Assembly: GCF_910592395.1 (NCBI RefSeq)
Contig: NC_088325.1
Location: 11,472,109 to 11,536,108 of the forward strand
Length of the DNA: 64,000 nucleotides
Direction of reading: 5' to 3'
Source of the DNA: Lineus longissimus
Lineage: Eukaryota > Nemertea > Pilidiophora > Heteronemertea > Lineidae
Positions 22,269 through 30,800 of the stretch are shown in pieces. Every line of letters begins with the position of its first letter. Position 1 is the stretch's first letter. A program made the translations under genes and the position numbers. The notes under the pieces are model-generated. The model saw nothing but the letters and a program-made list of their open reading frames with translations, was not told where the DNA came from and did not search any database.

Positions 22269-23036
22269 ATGATTACTGTAATGAACATAGATTCAAGTGA
22301 CTATCCAGATCAGAGTTCAAGTGATTTAACAGTCAATCTCAAGACTGAAATTCAGGATGCATGTAGCATCACTTTAACTTTTGCAGTAATACCTTGTACA
22401 TTCTACAACATAAGTGCAGCCAGGGAGAATAACCGAATCAAAGTTAAGGGTTTTGATGTGGCAGAGATTACGCTACCAGATGGTCTCTATGACCTACAGA
22501 GCTTTTCAAAAGTATTTGCGGATAAGTTGAAAGAAAATAGTATGAGTAGAGGTGCTGTCAGATTTGACCTTGAAGAACCAACAGGTAAGGCCATCTTACA
22601 CTTCCTAAAGAGAAAAAATGAGGCGCATTATCAGATCTATTTTATTGGTAAAAGTAATGAATTATTTGGCATGAAATCAGAATGGCCTTACCCTTTAGAC
22701 AATAAAAGTAAGGATGATGTTGTAAGCGAGAAACCCATCAATTTTAGACCAATTAACCATTTTGTTTTTCACTGTGACATAATCGAATCTAATAGTGTAT
22801 TAAGTAATGGTGAAGCATCTGATGTGCTAACCACAAGACCAATAAAGGAAGCTAATTTTGGGGATTTAATAGCATACACATTTGAGAAACCAATAGCAAT
22901 TCCCTGTAAACCAAGATTCAATAAGCTGAATATTCGCTTAACTGATGAAAAAGGTGAAATCATCGATCTTAATGGTCATAATGTACAGTACCAATTGGTA
23001 TTAACTCGAGCTATGCTCTCAGGGACACATCATTGA
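22269..23036 (+). CDS. Penton-type minor capsid protein (single jelly-roll)
   Basis: 255 residues from ATG at 22269 (AGTAAATG context). It has the layout expected of the Polinton minor capsid (penton) protein: an N-terminal SSDYPDQSSSDLTVNL and a C-terminal strand pair LNIRLTDEKGEIIDLNGH. The family usually ends with such a T/TDxxGxxxDLNG motif. It would occupy the capsid vertices. The last codons before the stop read RAMLSG and derive from a partial double-hairpin repeat at 23006-23025, so the C-terminus has been altered by that insertion. Lies in a co-oriented run MCP - small membrane protein - penton - coiled-coil protein. Confidence 0.8.
   Translation: MITVMNIDSSDYPDQSSSDLTVNLKTEIQDACSITLTFAVIPCTFYNISAARENNRIKVKGFDVAEITLPDGLYDLQSFSKVFADKLKENSMSRGAVRFDLEEPTGKAILHFLKRKNEAHYQIYFIGKSNELFGMKSEWPYPLDNKSKDDVVSEKPINFRPINHFVFHCDIIESNSVLSNGEASDVLTTRPIKEANFGDLIAYTFEKPIAIPCKPRFNKLNIRLTDEKGEIIDLNGHNVQYQLVLTRAMLSGTHH
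23006..23025 (+). repeat. Double-hairpin repeat, partial, at penton C-terminus
   Basis: TCGAGCTATGCTCTCAGGGA: intact first hairpin (GAGC-tat-GCTC) and the start of the second. Supplies the penton C-terminal residues RAMLSG. Confidence 0.8.
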
Positions 23037-23058
23037 AATTAAAATTCATTGGAATTAA

Positions 23059-23517
23059 ATGGCTGGCATTGGCATGTTATTTGGATCTGCAATAATCAAT
23101 GGATTAGCATTCACTGGATCCGGTGACCTTTTTAAAAAACTAGACAAGAATGGCTATGAGACTGAAGTGAAAAGACATGATTTGGCTCAGGAGCAATTAC
23201 AAAAAGCTTCAACCGAATGGGATGAGCATAGGAAAAGTACCATTGACTTCGTTAATCTTGAATTAAAGAGAGAAAGAGACGCTTCTATTGATTTTAACAA
23301 TACTGATTCAGCACTTACTGTTTACAATCATTTACATCCAGAAAGAACTATTGTACTACCTCAGCGACCACAATTAAGTGATTACTACCAACCTAGTGAT
23401 GAAATGAAGAAATACGAGTACCTATGGATTATCCTAGGACTTAGAGGTTTAGGGTTAATAATTTATTATTTTACTAGGGTTAGAAAGACTAAGACAACTG
23501 ATCGGACACAGTCCTGA
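23059..23517 (+). CDS. Small conserved Polinton protein with N-terminal hydrophobic and coiled-coil segments
   Basis: 152 residues, start in GGAATTAAATGG only 22 bp after the penton stop. The N-terminus (GIGMLFGSAIINGLAFTGS) is hydrophobic. A charged helical region KRHDLAQEQLQKASTEWDE follows, and a second hydrophobic segment (YLWIILGLRGLGLIIYYF) lies near residues 122-139. I recall this arrangement from other metazoan Polintons as an uncharacterised conserved gene; the role is unknown, possibly virion or membrane associated. The final residues TDRTQS and the TGA stop are contributed by a double-hairpin repeat (23502-23517). Confidence 0.75.
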   Translation: MAGIGMLFGSAIINGLAFTGSGDLFKKLDKNGYETEVKRHDLAQEQLQKASTEWDEHRKSTIDFVNLELKRERDASIDFNNTDSALTVYNHLHPERTIVLPQRPQLSDYYQPSDEMKKYEYLWIILGLRGLGLIIYYFTRVRKTKTTDRTQS

Positions 23518-23550
23518 TGATCGGACACAGTCCTGAGAGCATAGCTCGAT
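23502..23550 (-). repeat. Double-hairpin repeat (half copy plus full copy)
   Basis: 23502-23517 is a lone second hairpin (GGACacaGTCC); 23521-23550 is a full reverse-orientation copy. The half copy encodes the last residues and stop codon of the upstream gene; the full one lies between convergent genes. Confidence 0.85.
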
Positions 23551-23561
23551 CAGAATCGGGA

Positions 23562-24182
23562 CTAAGATTTTTGATGTGAAAGAGTAAATCCAAATGGATG
23601 TTGTAGTCTAATGATCAGTTTTGATCCTTTTTTCATCTTAAGTTCTTCTATGTAGTACTGTCTTTTCTCCTTAGGAATAACACTGTTTTCTTCTAAGGCA
23701 TCTTTCATGGCTGATTCATCCTTATTAAAAAATAATACTAAAATTCTTATGTTCTCTCTGTAGTCCTTGACAACTGAATTGTACTTCTGAACTAGTAACC
23801 AAACAGTGAGATTGTAGTGCCTGCCGGAAAAGGCAAGATTACATAACTCGGACACCTTCTTTTTTGTGTCTCTCAAATTAGCACAGTCATCAATGAGGAA
23901 TAATGTGTTAGAACCAGCAAAGGTCAGAGTAGCAAACTGAAGCACAAGGTCCAAATTACTGGCCACAGCTTCGGGATTAACTATGTAGACGTTCTTGTCT
24001 TGGTAAATCCATTTCCTTTCATATGTCTTATTGTTGAAATATGTTGGACAGAAAATTACTATGTTCTGGAACTTGTGCCGATACTCCTTTTCTAAGAGGT
24101 CAAGGGCAAAATATGTCTTACCACAATTGGTAACACCAGAAATTAACATATTGTGTGGCTCGTAAATAAATACTTCACTCAT
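23562..24182 (-). CDS. FtsK/HerA-type genome-packaging ATPase (A32-like)
   Basis: 206 residues, reverse strand. Walker A is GVTNCGKT at residues 16-23, Walker B is LFLIDD at 94-99 and a downstream WLLVQKY segment fits the sensor region. It is near the short end for this family (about 200-250 residues) but all core motifs are present. It would pump the Polinton genome into the capsid. The start codon at 24182 faces the integrase start at 24187 with four bases between, inside the palindrome CATTTAAATG. A double-hairpin copy ends just before its 3' end, but none interrupts the gene. Confidence 0.94.
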   Translation of the reverse strand: MSEVFIYEPHNMLISGVTNCGKTYFALDLLEKEYRHKFQNIVIFCPTYFNNKTYERKWIYQDKNVYIVNPEAVASNLDLVLQFATLTFAGSNTLFLIDDCANLRDTKKKVSELCNLAFSGRHYNLTVWLLVQKYNSVVKDYRENIRILVLFFNKDESAMKDALEENSVIPKEKRQYYIEELKMKKGSKLIIRLQHPFGFTLSHQKS

Positions 24183-24189
24183 TTAAATG
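24180..24189. promoter_or_regulatory. Shared divergent start element CATTTAAATG
   Basis: A perfect 10-bp palindrome contains the start codons of the ATPase (minus) and the integrase (plus), each preceded by TTAA so that both read TTAAATG. The same TAAATG context precedes at least seven other genes of the element. It resembles the TAAATG late start of poxviruses; shared function is speculative. Confidence 0.55.
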
Positions 24190-25368
24190 AATGTAAAGGA
24201 TGACACACAGCAGTATCTAAGGGATTTGTACTACAACCCTGAGAGTCCCGTGGCTTACAGTTCTTTGAGTAAAATCTGGAAACAGGTCAAGGAAGATATG
24301 ACTTCGCCACGAGAGCAGAGCACAACTTCGTTGTTAGGGACAAAGTCCCGCTCAGGAAAACTTATTAAAAAAAAAGAAGTGAAAGAATTTCTAGAAACAC
24401 TACCAACTCACCAACTACACAAACCGGCCATTAAGAAATTCACCTTCAGGAAGACAATGGTATCGTACATCGATCAACAATGGCAAGCAGATATGGTTGA
24501 CATGCAAAAATTCGAGAGTAAGAATCGAGCTATGCTCTCAGGACAAAGTCCGAATAAGGGTTTCAGATTCATTTTAACAGTCATAGATCTATTTAGTCGT
24601 TTTTCTTGGGCTCTAGCAGTTAAGAGTAAGAGGGGAGAAGAAATCAGAGATGCATTCAAATTGATTTTCAGAGAAGCAAAACCAACGAAAATCCAGTTTG
24701 ATGACGGTACAGAATTTTACAACAAACACTTCAAGGAACTCTTAACAGAAAATGACATAGAATGGTTCTCCACAAAATCTGATAAGAAGGCAGCAGTAGT
24801 AGAGAGATTCAATAGAACCCTTAAAGAAAAAATGTGGCGTTATTTCACCGCTAAGGAGACTGACAAGTGGATTGATGTTCTGGATGACCTGGTCAGCGGC
24901 TACAATAACACATTTCACTCATCAATAGGTATGAAACCTGTAGACGCCAGAAAGATGGAAAACGAAGGAACAGTGTGGTACAATCTTTACGGTCTTCACC
25001 TCAAAGAGACATTTGGTGATCCAAAGTACAAAGTAGGTGACAGTGTAAGAATTTCAAAGTACAAGTCCATTTTCGGTAAAGGTTACATGCCCAACTACAC
25101 TGAGGAGGTGTTCCAAATCAAACAGATCATATTTACTCACCCTATCGTCTACCAGCTTGAGGATTACCACAAAGAAGAAATTCAAGGATATTTCTATGAA
25201 GAGGAATTGAGCTATGTTCCTAATCCTGACCAGCTAGAGTACAAGATCGAGAAAATCCTAAGGTACAAGACCAGTAAAGGCAAGAAATACGGATTAGTGA
25301 AGTGGAAGGGTTACAGTGATAAGTTCAATGAATGGTTACCAGTTTCTGATATCAAATCATTGAAATGA
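24187..25368 (+). CDS. INT: Retroviral-like integrase with C-terminal chromodomain
   Basis: 393 residues. The N-terminus (LRDLYYNPESPVAYSS) is typical of Polinton c-integrases. The catalytic triad is visible: Asp102 in WQADMVDM, Asp172 in QFDDGTEF and Glu206 in VVERFNRTLKE, the last two separated by 33 residues. The C-terminal 40 residues form a chromodomain (YKIEKILRY, YGLVKWKGY, NEWLPVSD). The enzyme would insert the element with 6-bp target duplication, which is what is observed here. Two double-hairpin repeats lie inside the gene: a degenerate one at 24308-24352 in the linker before the core, and a good one at 24525-24553 that adds RAMLSGQSPN to the loop after the first catalytic Asp. Both keep the frame. 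Confidence 0.96.
   Translation: MNVKDDTQQYLRDLYYNPESPVAYSSLSKIWKQVKEDMTSPREQSTTSLLGTKSRSGKLIKKKEVKEFLETLPTHQLHKPAIKKFTFRKTMVSYIDQQWQADMVDMQKFESKNRAMLSGQSPNKGFRFILTVIDLFSRFSWALAVKSKRGEEIRDAFKLIFREAKPTKIQFDDGTEFYNKHFKELLTENDIEWFSTKSDKKAAVVERFNRTLKEKMWRYFTAKETDKWIDVLDDLVSGYNNTFHSSIGMKPVDARKMENEGTVWYNLYGLHLKETFGDPKYKVGDSVRISKYKSIFGKGYMPNYTEEVFQIKQIIFTHPIVYQLEDYHKEEIQGYFYEEELSYVPNPDQLEYKIEKILRYKTSKGKKYGLVKWKGYSDKFNEWLPVSDIKSLK
24308..24352 (+). repeat. Degenerate double-hairpin repeat in integrase
   Basis: Contains GAGCagaGCaC and, after extra bases, GGGACaaaGTCCC. Read in frame as REQSTTSLLGTKSRS in the linker before the integrase core. Confidence 0.5.
24525..24553 (+). repeat. Double-hairpin repeat inside integrase core
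   Basis: GAGCtatGCTC, tca, GGACaaaGTCC. Adds RAMLSGQSP between the first and second core strands of the integrase. Confidence 0.9.
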
Positions 25369-25456
25369 AATAAAGTCTCTAAAGTGACTTAAGTCACAAG
25401 AACAAGTTCGAAAAACGTAATTTAAAAAAAAAATGTCCTACTAAATAAAGAAAGAA

Positions 25457-26650
25457 ATGGATGGAGCAATATTTGATAATCAAAATGGTATGATGAATCA
25501 AAATGATATGATGAATCAGAATAATATGATGAATCATGATAATATGATGAATCATGATAATATGATGAATCAGAATATTCAGAAGTTTTTGTATTATTTG
25601 CATCAAAATAATATGTTAAATCAAAATCTGATAAATCAGATTATGTTAAATCAAAATATGATAAATCAGTTTATCTTAAATCAAAACATGGAAAATCAAA
25701 ATATGATAAATCAGAATAATATGATGAATCAAAATATGGAAAATCAGAATAATATGATGAATCAAAACATGGAAAATCAACCTACAATTTATTGTGTTAA
25801 GTGCTGTGAAAAGAAACCTGAAATTAATTTTGAAAAGAACAGGCGTAATAAACTACTTGATTACTGTAAAGAATGTGGTTCAAGTAAAATCAAGGGATGT
25901 AATAAATGTTATGAAAATAAATTACTAAGTGATGGTGAATTTGGTAAAGACGGAAATAGAGGTAACTGCAGATCATGTTTTAATTCATATTACAAAAAGG
26001 ATTACCTTGACCAAAATGGTAATAGAGACAGACACAAAATTAGAGTTGGTCTAAACCGCATTTCTAAGGGAGAGTGTAATCGAGCTCTGCTCTCAGGACG
26101 AAGTCCGACCGGTAATTCATCATTCAATCTAGGATGTACAGACAGTTTCTTCTCACAGTGGTTAAAGTACCAGAGGAGTCTATCTCCAATAGGACAAAGT
26201 CCCGAGAACAGAGTTCGAATAGTAGAAGAAGAGTTGGATCATGTCTTACCAATCAAGGAATTCAAAGATAAACCTGAACTGTGCTTTGCTTGGTTTAACA
26301 TTAGACCAATGTCTAAAACACAAAACAGACAGAAGAGTGCTAAAGTAGACTACACACTATTTAAGGATCAATTGGATAGGTCAATGGATTTCATGGTAAA
26401 AATGAGAAGTGAAAACTGGTTTGTCTTTCGAGACCAGGATGTAATACCAAATTGGAAAATAGTGATATCACAGCATTTCGGGGATTATCTTCGTGATGAA
26501 AATATGATTCTGCTTGATAGATTATCGAATTTAAATAATAACATGAGAATGAACCAGAACATTAACATATGTAGTCAGACAGAAATCATAAACGAGATGA
26601 TTAAGTTGAATAATAGACTTGAAAGAAATTTACTCTTTGCAGTGAATTGA
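25457..26650 (+). CDS. Asn/Gln/Met-rich protein with zinc knuckles and HNH-like nuclease motif
   Basis: 397 residues. About 110 N-terminal residues are low complexity, built from NQNNMMNQN-type repeats. A cysteine-rich part follows with successive CxxC pairs (YCVKCC, CKEC, CNKC, CRSC). The C-terminal half contains LDHVLPIKEF, then CFAWFNIRPMSK and TQNRQKS, the order expected for an HNH-like site (DH, then N, then N/H). Role in DNA processing is an inference. Two double-hairpin repeats lie inside the gene (26080-26108, read RALLSGRSP; 26190-26218, opposite orientation, read IGQSPENRV), both in frame and both between the zinc region and the HNH motif. The asparagine tract is nearly all AAT codons. 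Confidence 0.7.
   Translation: MDGAIFDNQNGMMNQNDMMNQNNMMNHDNMMNHDNMMNQNIQKFLYYLHQNNMLNQNLINQIMLNQNMINQFILNQNMENQNMINQNNMMNQNMENQNNMMNQNMENQPTIYCVKCCEKKPEINFEKNRRNKLLDYCKECGSSKIKGCNKCYENKLLSDGEFGKDGNRGNCRSCFNSYYKKDYLDQNGNRDRHKIRVGLNRISKGECNRALLSGRSPTGNSSFNLGCTDSFFSQWLKYQRSLSPIGQSPENRVRIVEEELDHVLPIKEFKDKPELCFAWFNIRPMSKTQNRQKSAKVDYTLFKDQLDRSMDFMVKMRSENWFVFRDQDVIPNWKIVISQHFGDYLRDENMILLDRLSNLNNNMRMNQNINICSQTEIINEMIKLNNRLERNLLFAVN
26080..26108 (+). repeat. Double-hairpin repeat in HNH-like gene, copy 1
   Basis: GAGCtctGCTC, tca, GGACgaaGTCC; read RALLSGRSP. Confidence 0.9.
26190..26218 (-). repeat. Double-hairpin repeat in HNH-like gene, copy 2
   Basis: Reverse orientation: GGACaaaGTCC, cga, GAACagaGTTC. 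Carries the GAAC/GTTC compensated stem. Confidence 0.85.
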
Positions 26651-26669
26651 TTTTATTTTACTTAATTAA

Positions 26670-26957
26670 ATGAATAGAACTTGGGGTTACACAAAACGAC
26701 CACGTAATTGGAAAGAAAGATTAGAACGATTTCATAGAGAATTAGAGGCAGAAGTAGAGTCAAAGTTGGAGCCTGGTCCCGAAAAACCTTTAAAACCTGC
26801 TGTGCCTGCTGGGACAGAAAAACCTGTTGGGTCAGAAAAACCTGCTGGGACAGAAAAACCTTTAAAATTTAATGTACTTCAAAAACCTGTAGTGTCTGTA
26901 GGATCAACACTAAACACTAGAAATGACAGAACAACTGATTCTAGTTATTCCCACTAA
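26670..26957 (+). CDS. Short Lys/Pro/Glu repeat protein
   Basis: 95 residues from ATG in CTTAATTAAATG. After a basic N-terminus (WGYTKRPRNWKERL) it consists of imperfect GTEKP/GSEKP repeats. Starts 19 bp after the preceding gene and ends 4 bp before the next, in the same orientation, which supports a real gene. Function unknown. Confidence 0.6.
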   Translation: MNRTWGYTKRPRNWKERLERFHRELEAEVESKLEPGPEKPLKPAVPAGTEKPVGSEKPAGTEKPLKFNVLQKPVVSVGSTLNTRNDRTTDSSYSH

Positions 26958-26961
26958 TTAA

Positions 26962-27621
26962 ATGGATGGAGACAGTAAGGTTTATCCAGATTTAAGTAAT
27001 TTAAACTCTGAAAGTCATTTGAACTATGAACGGTCTGAAAAGCATACAGAAAGTAACCCTCAGGCTTTCAGACTACAACAAATATGTGAGGTTAAGAGTT
27101 TCTTAGAAAGCGAGATTGAATTTAGAAGAAAGATATTTTCAAAGTACAAAAAAGCATTTAGCGTAATTACTGGCATTAGCCATTTCCTTAATTTTGCCAG
27201 CGTTGCAGCCGGATCTGTTGGTGTTTCCGCTCTAGCTGGTGTCATCACGGCACCGATAGGCTTAGCTTTGGGTGGCGTAACAATAGGTAGTGCCATTATT
27301 TCATCAGCCTTAGGCTGGGAGAAAAAGAATATTCTTAAGAAAATTGAAAAGCATGAGAATATCAGAATGTTGGCAATTTCAAAACTGAACACAATCAATG
27401 ATTTGGTTAGTAAAGCCTTAACCGATTCTCACATATCTACAGATGAGTTTACTTTGATTCTCAAGGAGAAGGAGAAATACATTTCGATGAAAAATGCCAT
27501 TAGGAAAAAACAAAGGGAGGCAAGTTCAGCTGTTGATGTAGAGTCTTTAAAGAAGACTTTTTTAGAAGAAGGAAAAAAACTAGCACAGACAGAGATGCTA
27601 GAAAAACTAAAAGTTCAGTAA
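26962..27621 (+). CDS. Conserved Polinton-associated membrane protein
   Basis: 219 residues, start in ACTAATTAAATGG. An N-terminal charged helix (LQQICEVKSFLESEIEFRRKIF) is followed by a Gly/Ala-rich hydrophobic hairpin around residues 70-115 (FLNFASVAAGSVGVSALAG, GLALGGVTIGSAIISSAL). A long amphipathic C-terminal helical part follows, including AISKLNTINDLVSKAL. I recall this architecture from other invertebrate Polintons as an uncharacterised family. A two-pass membrane protein, perhaps of the virion; inference only. Confidence 0.7.
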   Translation: MDGDSKVYPDLSNLNSESHLNYERSEKHTESNPQAFRLQQICEVKSFLESEIEFRRKIFSKYKKAFSVITGISHFLNFASVAAGSVGVSALAGVITAPIGLALGGVTIGSAIISSALGWEKKNILKKIEKHENIRMLAISKLNTINDLVSKALTDSHISTDEFTLILKEKEKYISMKNAIRKKQREASSAVDVESLKKTFLEEGKKLAQTEMLEKLKVQ

Positions 27622-27635
27622 ATCAAACAGGACCC

Positions 27636-27646
27636 GGACTACGTCC
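27636..27646. repeat. Single second-hairpin remnant
   Basis: GGACtacGTCC, isolated between the membrane-protein stop and the polymerase 3' end. Confidence 0.5.
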
Positions 27647-27753
27647 TAATCCTAATGTGGTGTATCACTATCACTATTATCATGACTTCGGTGTTAGGGA
27701 TGAATTTCACCAAGTAACACTACCATCAGCACCACCCTATTCATTAGTTTAAT

Positions 27754-27871
27754 AGAACTTTGTTCTCTGGACGTAGTCCTAATCGAACTTTGTTCTCAAG
27801 ACGTAGTCGTACTAGGACAAAGTCCAGAGAGCAAAGCTCGACTCGAGCTATGCTCTCAAGACGAAGTCTGA
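27754..27871. repeat. Cluster of four double-hairpin repeats at polymerase 3' end
   Basis: Forward 27754-27781 (GAACtttGTTC/GGACgtaGTCC), forward 27783-27809 (GAACtttGTTC/AGACgtaGTCg), reverse 27813-27841 (GGACaaaGTCC/GAGCaaaGCTC), forward 27843-27871 (GAGCtatGCTC/AGACgaaGTCT). Lies in the intergenic space between convergent genes and touches the polymerase stop codon. Confidence 0.9.
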
Positions 27872-27872
27872 C

Positions 27873-30800
27873 TCAAGCGAAGTTTGAATCGCTGTAATCT
27901 ATGTAGCCTTCATAATACATTCCAAATGGTAAGGTGCTTATTCCATCTTCAAGTATGAACCTCTTGTCATCAAAAGGACTGAGGCTTTTTTTGTCAACTT
28001 CTTCCAAATAGATTTGGTGTTTATCTGATCTTAAGTGTCTCATCTTGTGGTAAAATGACCTACTCTTTTCAAGACAATCAACATAGTCATCAAATGAGAT
28101 ATTTCTCCTTACTACATTCTTGGCAATACCCTTCAATTTCTTAGAATCGTAATCTTTTGTCAAACTCTGTTCTCGGGACGTAGTCCCAGTCGATCCTTGC
28201 TCTCCAGACATAGTCTTGGTCCTGTAAGCGTACATCTTACTTCTCAGGGCAATGAATTCAGTCATCTCTACTCCTCCTAGCTCATCCTTAAAGTAGCCTG
28301 GTACCTTCTTCTTACTGGTGTCATAGAGTGGATGATCTTTTGGATAATTACTGAAGTCAAAATAGTGTCTCAACTCCTTTAAGTCTTTAGTTAAGTCATC
28401 AGTATTAATGTTAAGTACAAAGGAATCTGTATCTAGATACAGCAGTTCAATATTTTTCTCACCAAAGTACGGTTGAAGAACTTCATAATAGAATTCATAC
28501 ATTAATAATTTAGACAATTCAAGTACTGAAGCTCCTATGTAGATTGGTTTGTAGAATTTCATTGATGTTTTCCTCATGCTAATAGCAGCATTATGTTCGT
28601 CAAATACGCATATCGATGAAAACCTGGGATTGGCCATTACATTCCTGGCTCTCTCCCCGTCCGATACAAATTCAATTTCAACCCTGTTCCTTACATTCTC
28701 ACAAGTTTTTCCATAGAACGCATTGTTCATCAGTTTAAAATAGTCTTTCTCAAAATCAGTCTTAGAGTCCATACGTCTTTTAGTGTTAAAATCAATGTAT
28801 GGTGCTAACCACTTTGATTGTTTAAAGCTTATCACTGAATGAACCCTCTTAAGTACCATTCCGTGCTTTAGGTAAAATTGTAGCATTCTGTAATGCACTA
28901 TGTAATTAGTTTTATCCTTTTGTGTTAGTATTAGTTTCTCTACATTTGATCTTTTATCATCGCCCAGTAACTCTCTCTGGTAAGGAATTAATTCATCATC
29001 TTCAATAAAGAGAGATTCGGGACAGAATGGAAAGTTCCTTGACTTAAATTTAATATTTCCTGGATACTCCAAATCAACCTCTAAGAAGTAGCCTACTTCA
29101 CTATCACTTGGAATTGCCATAATCTGCTCTTTACTGATAAAATTCATGTTAAGTCGAGCTTTGCTCTCGGGACTTTGTCCTAGTCGGACTTTGTCCTGAG
29201 AGCATAGCTCGAGTGGATCAATATCTATCATTTCAAAACTACCATAGGGTTGAGGTTCCATCATGGACCAGCCGTAGAGATTATTTGCGTCTACGTAGAG
29301 TAGTTTGTGGTGTTCATCTGCCTTTACATGTCTTGTTCCCATAACACCCGAAATTCCACCTCGTATTGCTTTCTCAAAAGTAAGTAATATGTTGGTATCA
29401 GTCAGTAGTTCTAGGTTTATTCCTGTGTACTTCAAACCAGCTTGCCAGGTTAGGTCTGGTGCCGAGTAACAGTGACATGGATCTATCTGAAAGTAGTTCA
29501 AATTGACATCCCTGAATTTCTCAAATAAATCAGCTAAAAGGATCACATCAGTTTTGAGGTAGAGGTCAATGAACTCACCGTGATTCCTGATCTTGAAATG
29601 ATCCCATATTACCTTAGCCTCATCATAGGCAGAATCAGGTGCCATTTCATTTTTCAATTCGTCAAAAAACATAGACTTTTCTAGGTAAGTAACATTGTAG
29701 CTTTCATGTGATGTGTAAAAAGAGTAAGGTACTGAACCCTTCTTCCTCAATAGCTTAAAGTCAGTGGTATTTGGGAACAGCTGTCTGGTAATTTTAAAAT
29801 CATCATCCAACATTGATTTGGTTATGTTGTCTAAACTGGACTGCAGGAATCTGTACGAGTCCAAAAACCTGAAACAACCGAACTGAAATGAAATGTATTC
29901 CTCTGATGTTTTGGCAAGTATTTTCAGTTTCTTGTACTTCGGTAGCTTATTCATTAATTCTTTAATAAATAAGTGAGAATCGTAATTACTGAGATTGTGA
30001 AAAAACACTGGAACAAACATAGCTTTCTTTTCATTCAAATTACACGAGTTGTGAGCAGCACCTCGATATCTACCACAGTAGTGATCATGATCCTTGACCT
30101 TGTCATATCCCAAAGGTTGATTACAATAGTAACAATGTGTTTCTAATTGATATTTATGCCAGTCGGACTTCGTCCTGAGAGCAGAGCTCGAGTCTTCATC
30201 TGTCATTGTTAGAGGAAAGTTACAGTTCAATAAATTAGAGAATTGTTCTTCCATCCTGATTAACCAATTACAGAACACATCTACAACATCAGCACCCCTG
30301 TGAGACACATACTGGCTACTGTAAAGGTGTGTGTAGTCTGAGTGAACATAAACACCAACAGCTGATGCATTTTGTTTAAAAAGTTTCTTTGAACTCGGTA
30401 CTTTCATCATAGGTGGCTCTACTGATACTACTGGTATGTTGCCTTCGGCAGAAGAACAAGGTTCGCTTATCGCTTCGAAATCAGCATAGATCACAAACGG
30501 AACTCTATTTTTGAATGAGTGTTTTTCAAATTTAATTTGTGACCATTTACTGTTAGGTGTAGGCAAAGTAATCTTACAGTAATCGTGTTCTCCACATTTC
30601 TTTTTATGTTTATCTAGTGTTGACTTCCTGTAAAAGTAATTCATGCATCTCCTGCAAAGATACACTCTATGAGCTAGTGTCCTGAAGAAAAGATTGATGT
30701 CTCTTATGTACATGAAATGGTCCTTGAAATACAACAGATCGATGACATCATCATCATCATAATTCTTGGACAGGTAGAGAGGTTCTAGTTTTGCCTCACA

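Noticed and set aside
23502-23550. Hammerhead ribozyme (CTGATGA is present)
   Set aside because: The conserved GAAA segment and three-stem arrangement are absent; only two tiny hairpins are formed.
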